Assembly (NCBI GenBank): GCA_026692845.1
Contig: JAPLNM010000034.1
Location: 87,125-151,124 of the forward strand
Direction: 5' to 3'
Source of the DNA: Planctomycetota bacterium
GTDB taxonomy: Bacteria; Planctomycetota; Planctomycetia; Pirellulales; Pirellulaceae
Length of the DNA: 64,000 nucleotides
The notes below the pieces were generated by a model. The model was not told where the DNA came from. It was given only the letters and a program-made list of their open reading frames with translations, and made no database searches. Below are positions 34,360 through 42,702 of this stretch, in pieces (within the stretch, counting starts at the first letter, position 1; every line of letters starts with the position of its first letter). The position numbers were made by a program, and so were the translations under genes.

Positions 34360-36234
34360 TTACTTCTCCGGCAAGCGAATCACGCCGTTCCAGTCCGGCG
34401 GCGCCACCCTGCCGTTCTGCGCGATAAATACCGTCAAGAAATCCTTGACCCGGTCTTCAGCCGGCACCTGATGCAACAAACGAAACGCTTCGTTCCAATT
34501 GCCGTCCTGAAAACTATCCAAGGCCTTCTCGTAAAGCGCCACGTCCTGATCCGATAAGTCGCTCCCGGCGGCCATCGCCGGCGGCAACAACTCGCTGACC
34601 ATCAAAGGCGTATTCATCCCGATCGGCAACACTTTAGCAACCCGACGGACCCTCGCGACACTCGGCGAGACCTCCCTGCGGATCCGATCGGCCGTCACCT
34701 CATCGACCAAAATCCTCGCATGCAGTTGCTTGGTCATGCTCTCCAATCGAGCCGCAAGATTGACCACCGGACCAAAGACGGTGACCTTCACCTGATCGAC
34801 CGTCCCGATGCGACCCGCGACGGCCTTGCCCGTGGCTATCCCAAGCCCCGCACGAAAACCTGCCAAAGGGTGATGGGCGATGGCCGCCGACTGCTCAAAC
34901 TCAGCTCGAATCGCCAAAGCCGCCGAAGCGGCTTGCTCAACCGAATCGGATTGCTCCAAGGGCCAGCCCCAAAAACCCATCGCCGCATCTCCGTGAAAAT
35001 CACCCACCACGCCGTTCCTTTGAAGGATCTGATGGGTCATGACTCCAAGCGCATCGCTGACGCGTCGCAATAGCTCTAGCAACTTGTCGGACGACTCCTC
35101 GCTCTGTCGGGAGAATCCACGCAAGTCACAAAACAGGACCGATACCCTGGCCTCGCGCGGCGCAAGTATCTCTTCGGGATCTCTTGCCAGCAACGCTTTT
35201 CGAACGATCGGTGCAAAGAACGGTCGAAGCGAATCCTGACGTCGCTGAAGCATCCGGGTCTGTCGCAAGGTCCCGACGGTCGTGGCCGTCAACTCCGCAA
35301 ACTTGATGTCGTCCTGGAGATCGTCCGAAATCATCAAGGTTGCATCGCGCGACGCCGAAGCGTTCATGCTCGAAAAATCACCCGCCGCGTAGATCGCCCA
35401 GCCCGGGGTCGCTTCACTGGCGATCGGCGTGCAAAAGGCCCAATCGATGTTCTCCGATTGCGTGTACTGCAAAGGTGTGTTGCGGTCCAAACTGCGGCTC
35501 CAAACATGCAGCACGCTCTCGTTGGAACCGACGGCTTGATGGATCAACTGCGCACTAGGGGAAAAAGGACGAAGTGCCAATCCTCGCGAATCCCAGTGCA
35601 AAACCCGAATCCCAGTCTCGCTCCCGACAGGCCACTGGCTGGTCCATGGCGTCATCTCGATCGATGGAAGCTTCTCCTCTTCAGGCGCCTGGCCATGCTT
35701 CGTGACGATCGCAACAAACGTCGCTTGGGGGATCCCCTGCATGAGCAAATTCACCACGCGCACATACAACTCCTCATCCCCAGAACTGCTCGAAATAATT
35801 TCAGGCAGTCGGCTCAGCACCTCGATCCTTCGGTCTGCATTCCGATACTGAACGCTCCGAAGTCTCCCGGGTGCATAAGTCTGCTCGCTCAGCGCAGGCG
35901 GGATCTCCGACTTGGCAACCACCCGAACCCGCTGATCGACCAAACTAAAAGTCGTCTGGCCGATGACGAAATGGTCCCCCATGCCCACCTCAAACTCGTC
36001 CTTGCGCAGTCCACGATGAAAAATCGGGTTCCTCGAACCCCCGAATCGTGTGACGATCAGTCGGCTGGCGGTCCACTTCAGCTCGGCATGCTGACGGGAT
36101 ATGCGGTCGTCCCAAGGGACCGCCCAAGGCTGAGAGGTCCTGCCCAAGATAAATACCGACGGCTCCCCGTCGGCCGGCAACGGGCGTCGCCAACGGTCGT
36201 TCGGCGTCGGGCCTTGGGCTATCAAATCCGGCAT
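34360..36234 (-). CDS. FHA-GAF adenylate/guanylate cyclase
   Basis: About 624 residues from ATG 36234 (the longer frame starts at TTG 36321). An N-terminal FHA domain (FILGRTSQPWAVPWDD, then ISRQHAEL) binds phosphothreonine. A GAF-like middle lies at ~150-330. A class III nucleotide cyclase domain starts at ARVSVLFCDLRGFSRQ, which supplies the first metal Asp. The second lies in GDFHGDAAMGFWGWP, and VTVFGPVVNLAARLESM completes the dimer site. A short C-terminal helical tail follows. Probably a cytosolic cAMP/cGMP synthase controlled by phosphoprotein binding; the nucleotide preference cannot be read from sequence alone. No kinase gene is adjacent. Confidence 0.85.
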   Translation of the reverse strand: MPDLIAQGPTPNDRWRRPLPADGEPSVFILGRTSQPWAVPWDDRISRQHAELKWTASRLIVTRFGGSRNPIFHRGLRKDEFEVGMGDHFVIGQTTFSLVDQRVRVVAKSEIPPALSEQTYAPGRLRSVQYRNADRRIEVLSRLPEIISSSSGDEELYVRVVNLLMQGIPQATFVAIVTKHGQAPEEEKLPSIEMTPWTSQWPVGSETGIRVLHWDSRGLALRPFSPSAQLIHQAVGSNESVLHVWSRSLDRNTPLQYTQSENIDWAFCTPIASEATPGWAIYAAGDFSSMNASASRDATLMISDDLQDDIKFAELTATTVGTLRQTRMLQRRQDSLRPFFAPIVRKALLARDPEEILAPREARVSVLFCDLRGFSRQSEESSDKLLELLRRVSDALGVMTHQILQRNGVVGDFHGDAAMGFWGWPLEQSDSVEQAASAALAIRAEFEQSAAIAHHPLAGFRAGLGIATGKAVAGRIGTVDQVKVTVFGPVVNLAARLESMTKQLHARILVDEVTADRIRREVSPSVARVRRVAKVLPIGMNTPLMVSELLPPAMAAGSDLSDQDVALYEKALDSFQDGNWNEAFRLLHQVPAEDRVKDFLTVFIAQNGRVAPPDWNGVIRLPEK

Positions 36235-36499
36235 GGGCTTCTCATCAATCCTGCGGGGAACTTTCAGTAGCGAATCATTGTACTCCTTGAATCCAATCGA
36301 TACCAAGGCGGTTTTGCACAAGAGGTTCTTGAGCGGGCAAACCCAGTACGCCTACGGCTGACTGTTAAACGAAATAAGGCTCAACCGTTTTTTTCCAACG
36401 ATTCCATTCGTTTCGTGACTTACCCCAAGGCGATCGCGTACAATAAGCCCAAACTCTTCTGCCCGAAACTATTCTGCCAACACTCTCATAGGCGAATCC

Positions 36500-38098
36500 A
36501 TGAAGAACCATTCCTCGATATTGTACAGCTTGCTGTGGGTACTCCATGTCATTTTCCTCCAAAGCTTTGCTCATGCCCAAGAGCCAACTCGGACATGGAA
36601 AGACGCTGTCGGAAAATACTCCATCGAAGCGAAGCTCATCGATTTGCAATCCGATTCGGTTCGCTTACAGATGACCAATGGGGATACGATCAGCGTTCCT
36701 CTTGCAAAGCTGAGTTCGGAAGATCAAGCCTACGTCAAATCGATCGTAGACTCGAAAACCACCAAAGCTACCGAGACGGCCAATCCGTTTGAAACGTCCG
36801 ATCGGATCAAAATAGAAGCCGTGCAAGCCACGTTTTCATTGCAAACGGTCAAACCCAGTCAAGACATCCAAGATCTGCCCGATAATGGAAACACACTTTT
36901 GCTTCCTAAATCGACCGTTTGCGAACCCTTGACCCCCGACCCGGCGACCGCGATACCCAATCTAAAAGCCGCACTTTCTATGCTCGCAGCTACGGACCCC
37001 TACGATGATTTGTCGGAGCTGGTGACCTTGAATTCCAAACAAGCTCTTGTTGCTATAAGCATCGGACGTATCTATCGAACAGATAAATCGCTCAAGGGAA
37101 TATCGCAGGTGACCTTTAGCGCCAATGGCAAGTACTTGGCAGTACCCCAAAGTGGTGGATTTAGTTTGCTAGAAGCAGCCACCGGCGAAGATCTTGGCTT
37201 TGTCGATGCCGGTACGTCCTCAGGGGCGGCGTTATCTTTTCACCCTGACGGTAGACGTATTGGTTACTGCTCAGGGAACACTTGGGGTGTTTGGGACATT
37301 GTAGAAGCTAGGAAGATCTCTTCGGGAGTTGTTACCGAGTTTATTGGGGAAGAACTGCTCGGGTGGGTTGGCAATGACTTGTTGTTAACTACAGCGGGCA
37401 ATCTTCTCGATACAAAATCGGAGATGCTATTTTGGTTTTACTATGTGGGAGCTACCGAGTCTCGCATGCTTTGGAATAACTGGCTGATTTGCGTGACCAA
37501 GAATCAAGGTCTGAAGCTAACCGTCTTACCTATACCCGACAAAAAGGCGCAAACGGCATTTGGGAAACTCGATCAACAAAAGAGCTCTATGGTCACCGCA
37601 CCAGGAACCGAGGTGCGAATCGAGATCGAGTCGAGCGAACCGGTCGACAAAGATGCACTCACGGACGCTTTGACAACATCGATCGAACGCGCCGGTTGGA
37701 TTGTCAAGCCGACATCGAAACTGGCCGTCGTCGCGAAGATCGGGCGAGGAAAACCTTACACTTTGCAGTACTCATCCTCCCCGATCGGAGGGACTGGAAA
37801 GGACAAGCAGCTTGAAAACGTCAACATCAATCCTTTCACTGCGGTGCTGGAGATACGCTCTGGGAAAAACGTCTTGTGGACCCGCAACACGGAGAATTTT
37901 GCTCCGCCGATGATCTTCCTACGGGGAGAAGAGACGGTCCAAGAGGCGGTAAAAAAGTACGAGCGGCCACAACCCGAGTTCTTCTCTTCGCTCCAAATCC
38001 CTCCCAGAATCCCCAAACCCGAAATCGCTAGAGGATTGGGGAGCAGTCGAGAAGACAACGGCGTTTGGGTCGATTTCCCACGGCAACCTCGACCATGA
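36500..38098 (+). CDS. Exported SHD1-domain protein
   Basis: 532 residues with a signal peptide (ILYSLLWVLHVIFLQSFAHA). Directly after it comes an SHD1 domain (TRTWKDAVGKYSIEAKLIDL through TISVPLAKLSSEDQAYVKS), a domain typical of planctomycete exported proteins. The middle (190-330) reads like WD40/beta-propeller strands (FSANGKYLAVPQSGGFSLLE, SFHPDGRRIGYCSGNTWGVW). The last ~150 residues are alpha/beta (VDKDALTDALTTSIERAGWI). No catalytic motif seen. A possible protein-binding role in the periplasm is inference. Confidence 0.75.
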   Translation: MKNHSSILYSLLWVLHVIFLQSFAHAQEPTRTWKDAVGKYSIEAKLIDLQSDSVRLQMTNGDTISVPLAKLSSEDQAYVKSIVDSKTTKATETANPFETSDRIKIEAVQATFSLQTVKPSQDIQDLPDNGNTLLLPKSTVCEPLTPDPATAIPNLKAALSMLAATDPYDDLSELVTLNSKQALVAISIGRIYRTDKSLKGISQVTFSANGKYLAVPQSGGFSLLEAATGEDLGFVDAGTSSGAALSFHPDGRRIGYCSGNTWGVWDIVEARKISSGVVTEFIGEELLGWVGNDLLLTTAGNLLDTKSEMLFWFYYVGATESRMLWNNWLICVTKNQGLKLTVLPIPDKKAQTAFGKLDQQKSSMVTAPGTEVRIEIESSEPVDKDALTDALTTSIERAGWIVKPTSKLAVVAKIGRGKPYTLQYSSSPIGGTGKDKQLENVNINPFTAVLEIRSGKNVLWTRNTENFAPPMIFLRGEETVQEAVKKYERPQPEFFSSLQIPPRIPKPEIARGLGSSREDNGVWVDFPRQPRP

Positions 38099-38195
38099 AA
38101 ACCTAGCGATGACACTTTTGTGCCCGTGCCGAATAGCTAGGGTTCAACTCGCCGGGATGCGTCGATCGAGCGTTTGCTCCAGACCATTCGATCCA

Positions 38196-38654
38196 TCAAG
38201 ACTTCCCATGGTTCTTGCCAAATCCAGCAAACAGGTCCCAACCAGAAAGCACGATAAGCAGACCTGAGGCAATTCCTAGCCAGATCCGCGCTCGACGCTC
38301 GGAGAGCGCTTTTTCCGATCTCCTGTTTTCTTCCAACGCTTGTCGCTCCTCTTGGCTTTTTTTCATGCGTTGGTTCAAGCTCTTTTGCTCTGCGACGAGC
38401 CGCTTCAATTCGTCTTGATCCGCACCCTCGATCGCCTGGGATAGGCTCGCGGTTTTATCGAGGTATTCCTTGATCTCCGCCATCGTTCCCTCCGAATCCC
38501 GTATCGCGTTTTGAACGGTATCCCTGTGCAACCATCCGGGACCGTCAGGCCGGATCGCGTCCCACCCAAAGAACAGTCCCAGGCCGAGCAAAGCAACGGC
38601 TGGCAACCATCGGGGCATAACGCGGTTTGCGTTGAGCGTTTTCTCTAGACTCAT
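38196..38654 (-). CDS. Two-helix membrane protein with coiled coil
   Basis: About 152 residues, no known family. A membrane helix near the start (WLPAVALLGLGLFFGW) and one at the end (IWLGIASGLLIVLSGWDLFA) flank ~85 residues of charged heptad-like sequence (DQDELKRLVAEQKSLNQRMK, EERQALEENRRSEKALSERR), a predicted coiled coil. ATG 38654 or GTG 38666 could start it; neither has a strong ribosome site. Confidence 0.6.
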   Translation of the reverse strand: MSLEKTLNANRVMPRWLPAVALLGLGLFFGWDAIRPDGPGWLHRDTVQNAIRDSEGTMAEIKEYLDKTASLSQAIEGADQDELKRLVAEQKSLNQRMKKSQEERQALEENRRSEKALSERRARIWLGIASGLLIVLSGWDLFAGFGKNHGKS

Positions 38655-38718
38655 CAAATGACTCACTTACTGGTATGGTTGGATCGTTTTAGGAAAGATT
38701 GGATTTGAATGGTTTTCG

Positions 38719-38791
38719 GCGCAAGCCGAGGGTTCTTTGAAAGCGGTTGGGCGCAAGCCGAGGGTTCTTTGAAAGCGGTTGGGCGCAAGCC
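38719..38791. repeat. 32-bp tandem repeat, about 2.3 units
   Basis: GCGCAAGCCGAGGGTTCTTT followed by GAAAGCGGTTGG is repeated with a period of exactly 32 bp, starting at 38719, 38751 and 38783. The sub-motif GGGCGCAAGCCCTCCGG also recurs at 38942. Confidence 0.9.
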
Positions 38792-38959
38792 CTCCGGTGA
38801 AGGGTCAAGTGCAGTGTACCACGCTCGAACACTCAGGAAAAGACTGGATATTAAGACTCACCGGGCAGCTTGCGCTGCTCCGCTATCATTTGCCGATCCC
38901 AAGGAAATGCAACTTCATCGATGTCCCGATTTGACGGTATTGGGCGCAAGCCCTCCGGA

Positions 38960-39439
38960 TCAATCCGGCAAGGGAAAGGTGAAGGTAGCTTGGGAGGCCA
39001 ACGCTCCTGAATCAATTGGAAAAACCAATCGTTCTGGGCTTCCCGACCCTCTAATTTCTCCCCTCTGGTCCCAAACCAGAGCAACCACACCAACAAGACC
39101 AACGAGACCAATGAAAACGCTAAGGATTCCTTGAACCCATTCGACGGTTGCAACTGCGACCGCTGTTTGGTGGAGCTTGCCGACGTCGAGAAGGGTCGAC
39201 AAAGCAACCATGAGCGACGCAAGTTTGCCGTTTTGCTGCAGCAATAACCCGTCGGCAAGCTGCAACTTCGCGAACCTTTGGGTACTCAGTACAATGATGG
39301 CGGCAGTTCCCCTGGGTCTTGGGTCCCTAGAGCAATTGCCTAATTTGACGCGGCCGGGAGCATCGTACGAATCCGAAAAAGAGTTAGTTGGTTCGGGTCG
39401 CTGGGATCGGGTCGCTGGGGTTCGGGACTTGCACGTCAA
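38960..39439 (-). CDS. Possible membrane protein, unknown
   Basis: A minus-strand frame whose middle is protein-like: an amphipathic stretch (FAKLQLADGLLLQQNGKLAS) and one long membrane helix (ILSVFIGLVGLVGVVALVW) followed by a charged DQRGEIRG. The nominal start at 39439 is TTG; a GTG further in may be the real one. No ribosome site and no family recognised. It may form a pair with the two-helix protein at 38196. Confidence 0.35.
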   Translation of the reverse strand: MTCKSRTPATRSQRPEPTNSFSDSYDAPGRVKLGNCSRDPRPRGTAAIIVLSTQRFAKLQLADGLLLQQNGKLASLMVALSTLLDVGKLHQTAVAVATVEWVQGILSVFIGLVGLVGVVALVWDQRGEIRGSGSPERLVFPIDSGALASQATFTFPLPD

Positions 39440-39506
39440 CCAGCCCTAAAACAATCCGATGTAGCCACTAAAATCCCTGAAGAACCAGATTTTTTTCCAA
39501 AAAGGT

Positions 39507-39527
39507 AGGTCGACTAGCTATCGACCT
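39507..39527. promoter_or_regulatory. Hairpin just before an unknown gene
   Basis: AGGTCGA (39507-39513) pairs with TCGACCT (39521-39527) over CTAGCTA, ending ten bases before ATG 39537. It could be an operator or a translation-blocking leader. Confidence 0.4.
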
Positions 39528-39536
39528 TTGTTCGCC

Positions 39537-40328
39537 ATGGGGGTTCATAAAATGACAACACCAAAAGACGGGATTGACCCAATCGCGGGCTTGTATACTC
39601 GCGCAATCGTCGACCTTAAGTCTATTTACAACTGCGACAAGCAAGAACAATTGCCGGGTGCGGGGTTCGCTGATGAACGCGGGCCAAACGCGGAAGAATG
39701 CTGGGCGATTTTCGATCGTCTGATGGAAACCTATCGAGCATCGTTCATTCGCTTCGATGAGTCCCGAAAGTTGTATCGCCACACAAGGCATCAACCGCAA
39801 GTCGCCGAACTCATATCTCGAACGAGAGCAAGACAACTTCGGTATCCGTACATTGACGACGTCAAAACGTATCTCGATAAGTCGCAGACACTGTTTATGT
39901 ATCTGCTTAGAGGGTTGGCACCCTCTGAGGGAACGCGGACGATCCAAGCCTTTTATGACAAGGTCGACGAATGTGGGGCGATGTGGAAAAAATTCGGTTT
40001 CACCTCCGAAGAAAACGAAGCTATACCGAGGCTAGTTGATAGCCTAGAAACCGAGTTCGCTCTCATCGAAGCAAATCGCAAGCCAACGTTTATCCCAGTC
40101 CAACAAGACCCACCCAAGGAACAACAAGCAACGACTGCGGCGGTTGAACCCAAGTCGGAGGGCAACAAAAGGGCTAGATGGACACAGCTGGAAAAGGACG
40201 TTCATAAGCTTAAAGAAATGCGAAAGCCAACGAAAGGGATCCTCAATGCTTTACGACCGCAATACCCTGACCTGACCTGGGAAATAGTGCGCTCTATCTG
40301 CAATAAAAACTCCAAAGGAATAAAATGA
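39537..40328 (+). CDS. Hypothetical protein with HTH-like tail
   Basis: About 263 residues, family not recognised. It is mostly helical and charged. Residues ~30-190 read as a helical bundle (ECWAIFDRLMETYRASFIRF, YIDDVKTYLDKSQTLFMYLL). A Pro/Gln linker precedes a basic C-terminal ~55 residues (RARWTQLEKDVHKLKEMRKP, then TKGILNALRPQYPDLTWEIV) with the look of a Myb/HTH DNA-binding unit. ATG 39537 or 39552 could start it. It is followed at once by a strong hairpin terminator. It marks the beginning of the accessory region. Confidence 0.65.
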   Translation: MGVHKMTTPKDGIDPIAGLYTRAIVDLKSIYNCDKQEQLPGAGFADERGPNAEECWAIFDRLMETYRASFIRFDESRKLYRHTRHQPQVAELISRTRARQLRYPYIDDVKTYLDKSQTLFMYLLRGLAPSEGTRTIQAFYDKVDECGAMWKKFGFTSEENEAIPRLVDSLETEFALIEANRKPTFIPVQQDPPKEQQATTAAVEPKSEGNKRARWTQLEKDVHKLKEMRKPTKGILNALRPQYPDLTWEIVRSICNKNSKGIK

Positions 40329-40332
40329 GGTC

Positions 40333-40360
40333 ATGAGCCGAAAACTGAATTTCGGCTCAT
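40333..40360 (+). terminator. Hairpin terminator after the unknown gene
   Basis: ATGAGCCGAAA (40333-40343) pairs with TTTCGGCTCAT (40350-40360), starting four bases after the stop codon; a weak T-rich stretch (TTGATTTTGG) follows. Confidence 0.65.
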
Positions 40361-40709
40361 TGATTTTGGTGCAAAGAAGAGGATCCTCCGCAGAATTTGT
40401 GGGTGAAAAAAGGTCGAAGAGCCCTGAATTGTACTCGCTCGATGACTCCGAGACACCATCGAATTTCATCGCCATTCGAGTCAACTTCGCGACAATCGGG
40501 ACGAGTCTTGATTCCGGATCGATCAAAGACAAGTCGATCTCTGGCGAAAAAGTATTGCGTCAGAATTGCCTCGATTCGATTACGATTACGATTACGATTA
40601 CGATTACGATTACGATTACGATTACGAGCACGAGCACGAGCACCGTTGCACTGAGCACGAGCACGATTTTCTCGCTCCTTGTCAGAACAAGTTGTATGCC
40701 TGAGCGCGT
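40361..40709. other. Intergenic region with microsatellite
   Basis: No gene is credible. The frames here translate the hexanucleotide run as ITITIT or RNRNRN. Confidence 0.55.
40578..40643. repeat. Hexanucleotide microsatellite (GATTAC)8 (GAGCAC)3
   Basis: Eight perfect GATTAC units run from 40578 to 40625, then three GAGCAC units to 40643. Two more GAGCAC units follow after nine bases. Confidence 0.95.
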
Positions 40710-41168
40710 TCAACCGTCAGCCGCAGGCGTCGTATCACCGGCGATGATTGACTTTACACCAAAATCCTCTAGGCGCTGCAAGACTCGCTTTCTTGGTAGT
40801 TCCACACCGAAACAGGCATAGGTCTGATTGCCGATCCGAAAGCTGAACAGCGGCTCGGCAATCACCTCTCCAGCCTTCGTCATCAGCGGTTCTTGGACAA
40901 CCTTCACTTTGTTCCAGAGATCCAGCAACCACTTGCGATGCTCGCTTCCGATCTGTTCCAAAATTTCCACGATGTCGTCCTGTGGGCTGATTTCAAAGTC
41001 AACCTCGGGTGCCTCTTCGAGATGACCAAGGCAGTCTTCGATCACTTGATAAAGCTTCTTGGCGTTTGGATCATTCATTCTTTGGGAGAACAAAGCCAGT
41101 ACCGATCTGGCCCGTGTCATGGCGACGTAGAGATTATTCGCAAGAACCCCTTTTTCTTTTCTCCCCAT
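40710..41168 (-). pseudogene. C-terminal relic of a UvrD-type helicase
   Basis: About 152 codons. The start region NNLYVAMTRARSVLALF is motif VI of superfamily 1A (UvrD/Rep/PcrA-like) helicases, normally found some 500 or more residues into the protein. What follows (helical segment, then EPLFSFRIGNQTYACFGVEL) would be the tail. All upstream motifs are missing: 13 bp before the ATG stands a palindrome (41181-41218) and then unrelated sequence. It is therefore a truncated remnant, not a functional helicase. Confidence 0.7.
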
Positions 41169-41180
41169 TTCGTTTCGTGT

Positions 41181-41218
41181 CTTAAAAAACTCAGGGACAG
41201 TCCCCGAGTTTTTTTAAG
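41181..41218. repeat. Palindrome at the broken end of the helicase relic
   Basis: CTTAAAAAACTCAGGGA (41181-41197) and TCCCCGAGTTTTTTTAAG (41201-41218) are near-perfect inverted arms around CAG. It could be a terminator or the footprint of a mobile element. Confidence 0.6.
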
Positions 41219-41267
41219 ATGCGGTTGCCCTGCGTTTAGTACCATGCCGCGATCGCTATGTTGTGTC

Positions 41268-41450
41268 TCAATTGTCTTTGTTGTTTTCTACCGCCGCCTC
41301 GTACACTGCGACAGCCCCCTTGGCCATCAAGTGCATAGTGCGTCGGTTAGGCAATAACGGAAGCTTCCTGAGCCCCATTTTTACCACGATGATATCGGCA
41401 ATCGCTGCCTCGATCTTCTCTTCCAAAATCTTGATCGTCTTGGGGTCCAT
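41268..41450 (-). CDS. 60-residue conserved small protein, copy 1
   Basis: Sixty residues from ATG 41450, with GAGGGAGAC before it. The sequence (DPKTIKILEEKIEAAIADII, then MGLRKLPLLPNRRTMHLMAK) is about 70% identical to the gene at 53280-53462, with matching length. The N-terminal half is an amphipathic helix and the second half has a RRTMHLMAK motif followed by another helix. Two independent copies with conserved protein sequence in one window show it is a real gene family. Function unknown. Confidence 0.75.
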   Translation of the reverse strand: MDPKTIKILEEKIEAAIADIIVVKMGLRKLPLLPNRRTMHLMAKGAVAVYEAAVENNKDN

Positions 41451-41798
41451 GTCTCCCTCGTTTCATCAAAGTGTATTTCGAAGAACTCGCCTATTTCACC
41501 GTTGGCCGAGATGCTCATGATTGAGCCGCATCGCATCATAAGCCGCATCGCCGAGGCGGTTCAAGTATATCCGCACTCTTCGTGGACAAACACGGCGGCA
41601 GGGCATCCGTCTCTATCCCGCCGGAAAAGAACGAGGGGTTCGCCCCCATGCTTCTCAAATACCGCGATCGGGTCACGTCACGTTATCACAACGACCGAGG
41701 ACGACGGCACGGTCGCAACGAAAACGAAAAAAGCCTTGGGTTCACAAAGGAAACCAAGGCTTTTCGGTAGTCGGGGCGACAGAACACCAATTGAACTT
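41451..41798. other. Intergenic region with terminator
   Basis: No convincing gene. One frame (to 41770) has a protein-like tail (GGRASVSIPPEKNEGFAPML) but no start or ribosome site, and may be a gene remnant. A terminator-like hairpin lies at its end. Confidence 0.45.
41729..41764. terminator. Terminator-like hairpin
   Basis: AAAAGCCTTGG (41729-41739) pairs with CCAAGGCTTTT (41754-41764) over 14 bases; T and A runs lie at the base of the stem on both strands. Confidence 0.6.
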
Positions 41799-41985
41799 TT
41801 CCTGGCAGGCGTGGCAAGCTGGGAGCCATACGTCGAACGCCTTCTCATTGCGGCGTAACTTCAAGGCAATACGGCCTTTGGAAACAAAAGTTTCCGTTAC
41901 GCCGAAGCCAGCAAGAGGAGGTTCGACATGCCCCGCAAGAAGAAAGAGACTGCTACCCTCGCTCGCCGGGACGCAGTGGCTCCGG
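41799..41985. repeat. 187-bp direct repeat, copy 1 (leader plus start of gene)
   Basis: This segment matches 42703-42889 with no gap, at a constant offset of 904 bp. The 129 bases before the ATG differ at only about four positions; the first ~58 coding bases differ at roughly a quarter of positions. Confidence 0.92.
41851..41904 (+). promoter_or_regulatory. Three-way-junction leader element, copy 1
   Basis: An outer stem CGGCGTAAC/GTTACGCCG (41851-41859 with 41896-41904) encloses two hairpins, AAGGC-loop-GCCTT and GGAAAC-AAAA-GTTTCC (41880-41885 with 41890-41895). It ends about ten bases before the ribosome site GAGGAGG of the ORF at 41928. The unpaired positions are the ones that differ from copy 2. 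Confidence 0.65.
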
Positions 41986-42257
41986 CTGCCGTGCGGACCA
42001 AACCGGCCCCTGGCAAGGCAGACTGGAGGGGCTGTCCGAGTGACCTACGGGGTTTCGCCCTTGACGAATACGGCATCTACCATGATGCGGCTATAGAACT
42101 CGAACTCTGCCTTCACATACAACCTCTGTTTGTTGATCAAAGTACACTCGCCAGTGATGAAAGTTCGTCGGCCAGATCGCTGCTCGGTGAAAGCAAGCCG
42201 CATCCTCTTCGGATCAGGTTGGCTGTGGTGAAATGGCTGGTAGGTATCGGTGTTTGA
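41928..42257 (+). pseudogene. Truncated paralogue of the 42832 gene
   Basis: The first ~20 codons (MPRKKKETATLARRDAVAP) copy those of the gene at 42832 and keep its leader and ribosome site. After that the frame no longer resembles the paralogue. From about 42045 it runs antisense to the membrane-protein gene on the other strand. A short peptide of ~35-40 residues might still be made. Read as a 5' duplicate left by a deletion or recombination. Confidence 0.5.
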
Positions 42258-42623
42258 GCCGACGTATTTGAAAGAGCTATTGAAGTCGGCACCGCCCGAA
42301 TCTTCAAAGGCATCAGACCGCTTGGAAAATTCCAAGATCAATTCACCTTGTCCACTCTTGCATCTCCATTGGCCGTAGAAGTCCTCTTGGGTCGGCTCCT
42401 CGGCAGCGGGAATCAACTGATTGTGGGTAAAGTAAATCCGAACGACCTTTGCATCATACTTGTCTGCTTCGGCTTGTTCGGCTTGTTCGGCTGTTAGAGT
42501 ATTTTTAATGCGGTCCTGCTTCTGCTTGACCGAGATGAGCCAGATGCCCAACCCGATAAACCCGGCAGCGAGTAGGCCGACAATCGACCAATTTCGGAGG
42601 TTGCTCATGATAATCTGTCTCAT
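42045..42623 (-). CDS. Membrane-anchored hypothetical protein
   Basis: 192 residues. One N-terminal membrane helix (WSIVGLLAAGFIGLGIWLI) is followed by a charged linker (TLTAEQAEQAEADKYDAK) and an extracytoplasmic-looking beta domain with EDFYGQWRCKSGQGELILEF and GRRTFITGECTLINKQRLYV. ATG 42623 or 42608 could start it. No family recognised. The lipocalin-like run of strands suggests a small binding domain (inference). Confidence 0.65.
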   Translation of the reverse strand: MRQIIMSNLRNWSIVGLLAAGFIGLGIWLISVKQKQDRIKNTLTAEQAEQAEADKYDAKVVRIYFTHNQLIPAAEEPTQEDFYGQWRCKSGQGELILEFSKRSDAFEDSGGADFNSSFKYVGSNTDTYQPFHHSQPDPKRMRLAFTEQRSGRRTFITGECTLINKQRLYVKAEFEFYSRIMVDAVFVKGETP

Positions 42624-42702
42624 CTCGAATTTGCCGAGTGGCGTTGGAAACGGATGTGCCGGATCATCAACAAGATAGCATCACGAATGTCCGTTAGGAA
42701 TC

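Noticed and set aside
36365..36649. 94-codon minus-strand frame
   Set aside because: Overlaps the start of the SHD1 gene with its signal peptide and has no family match.
40333..40821. 162-codon frame after the unknown gene
   Set aside because: It begins inside a terminator hairpin and reads through the microsatellite as ITITIT.
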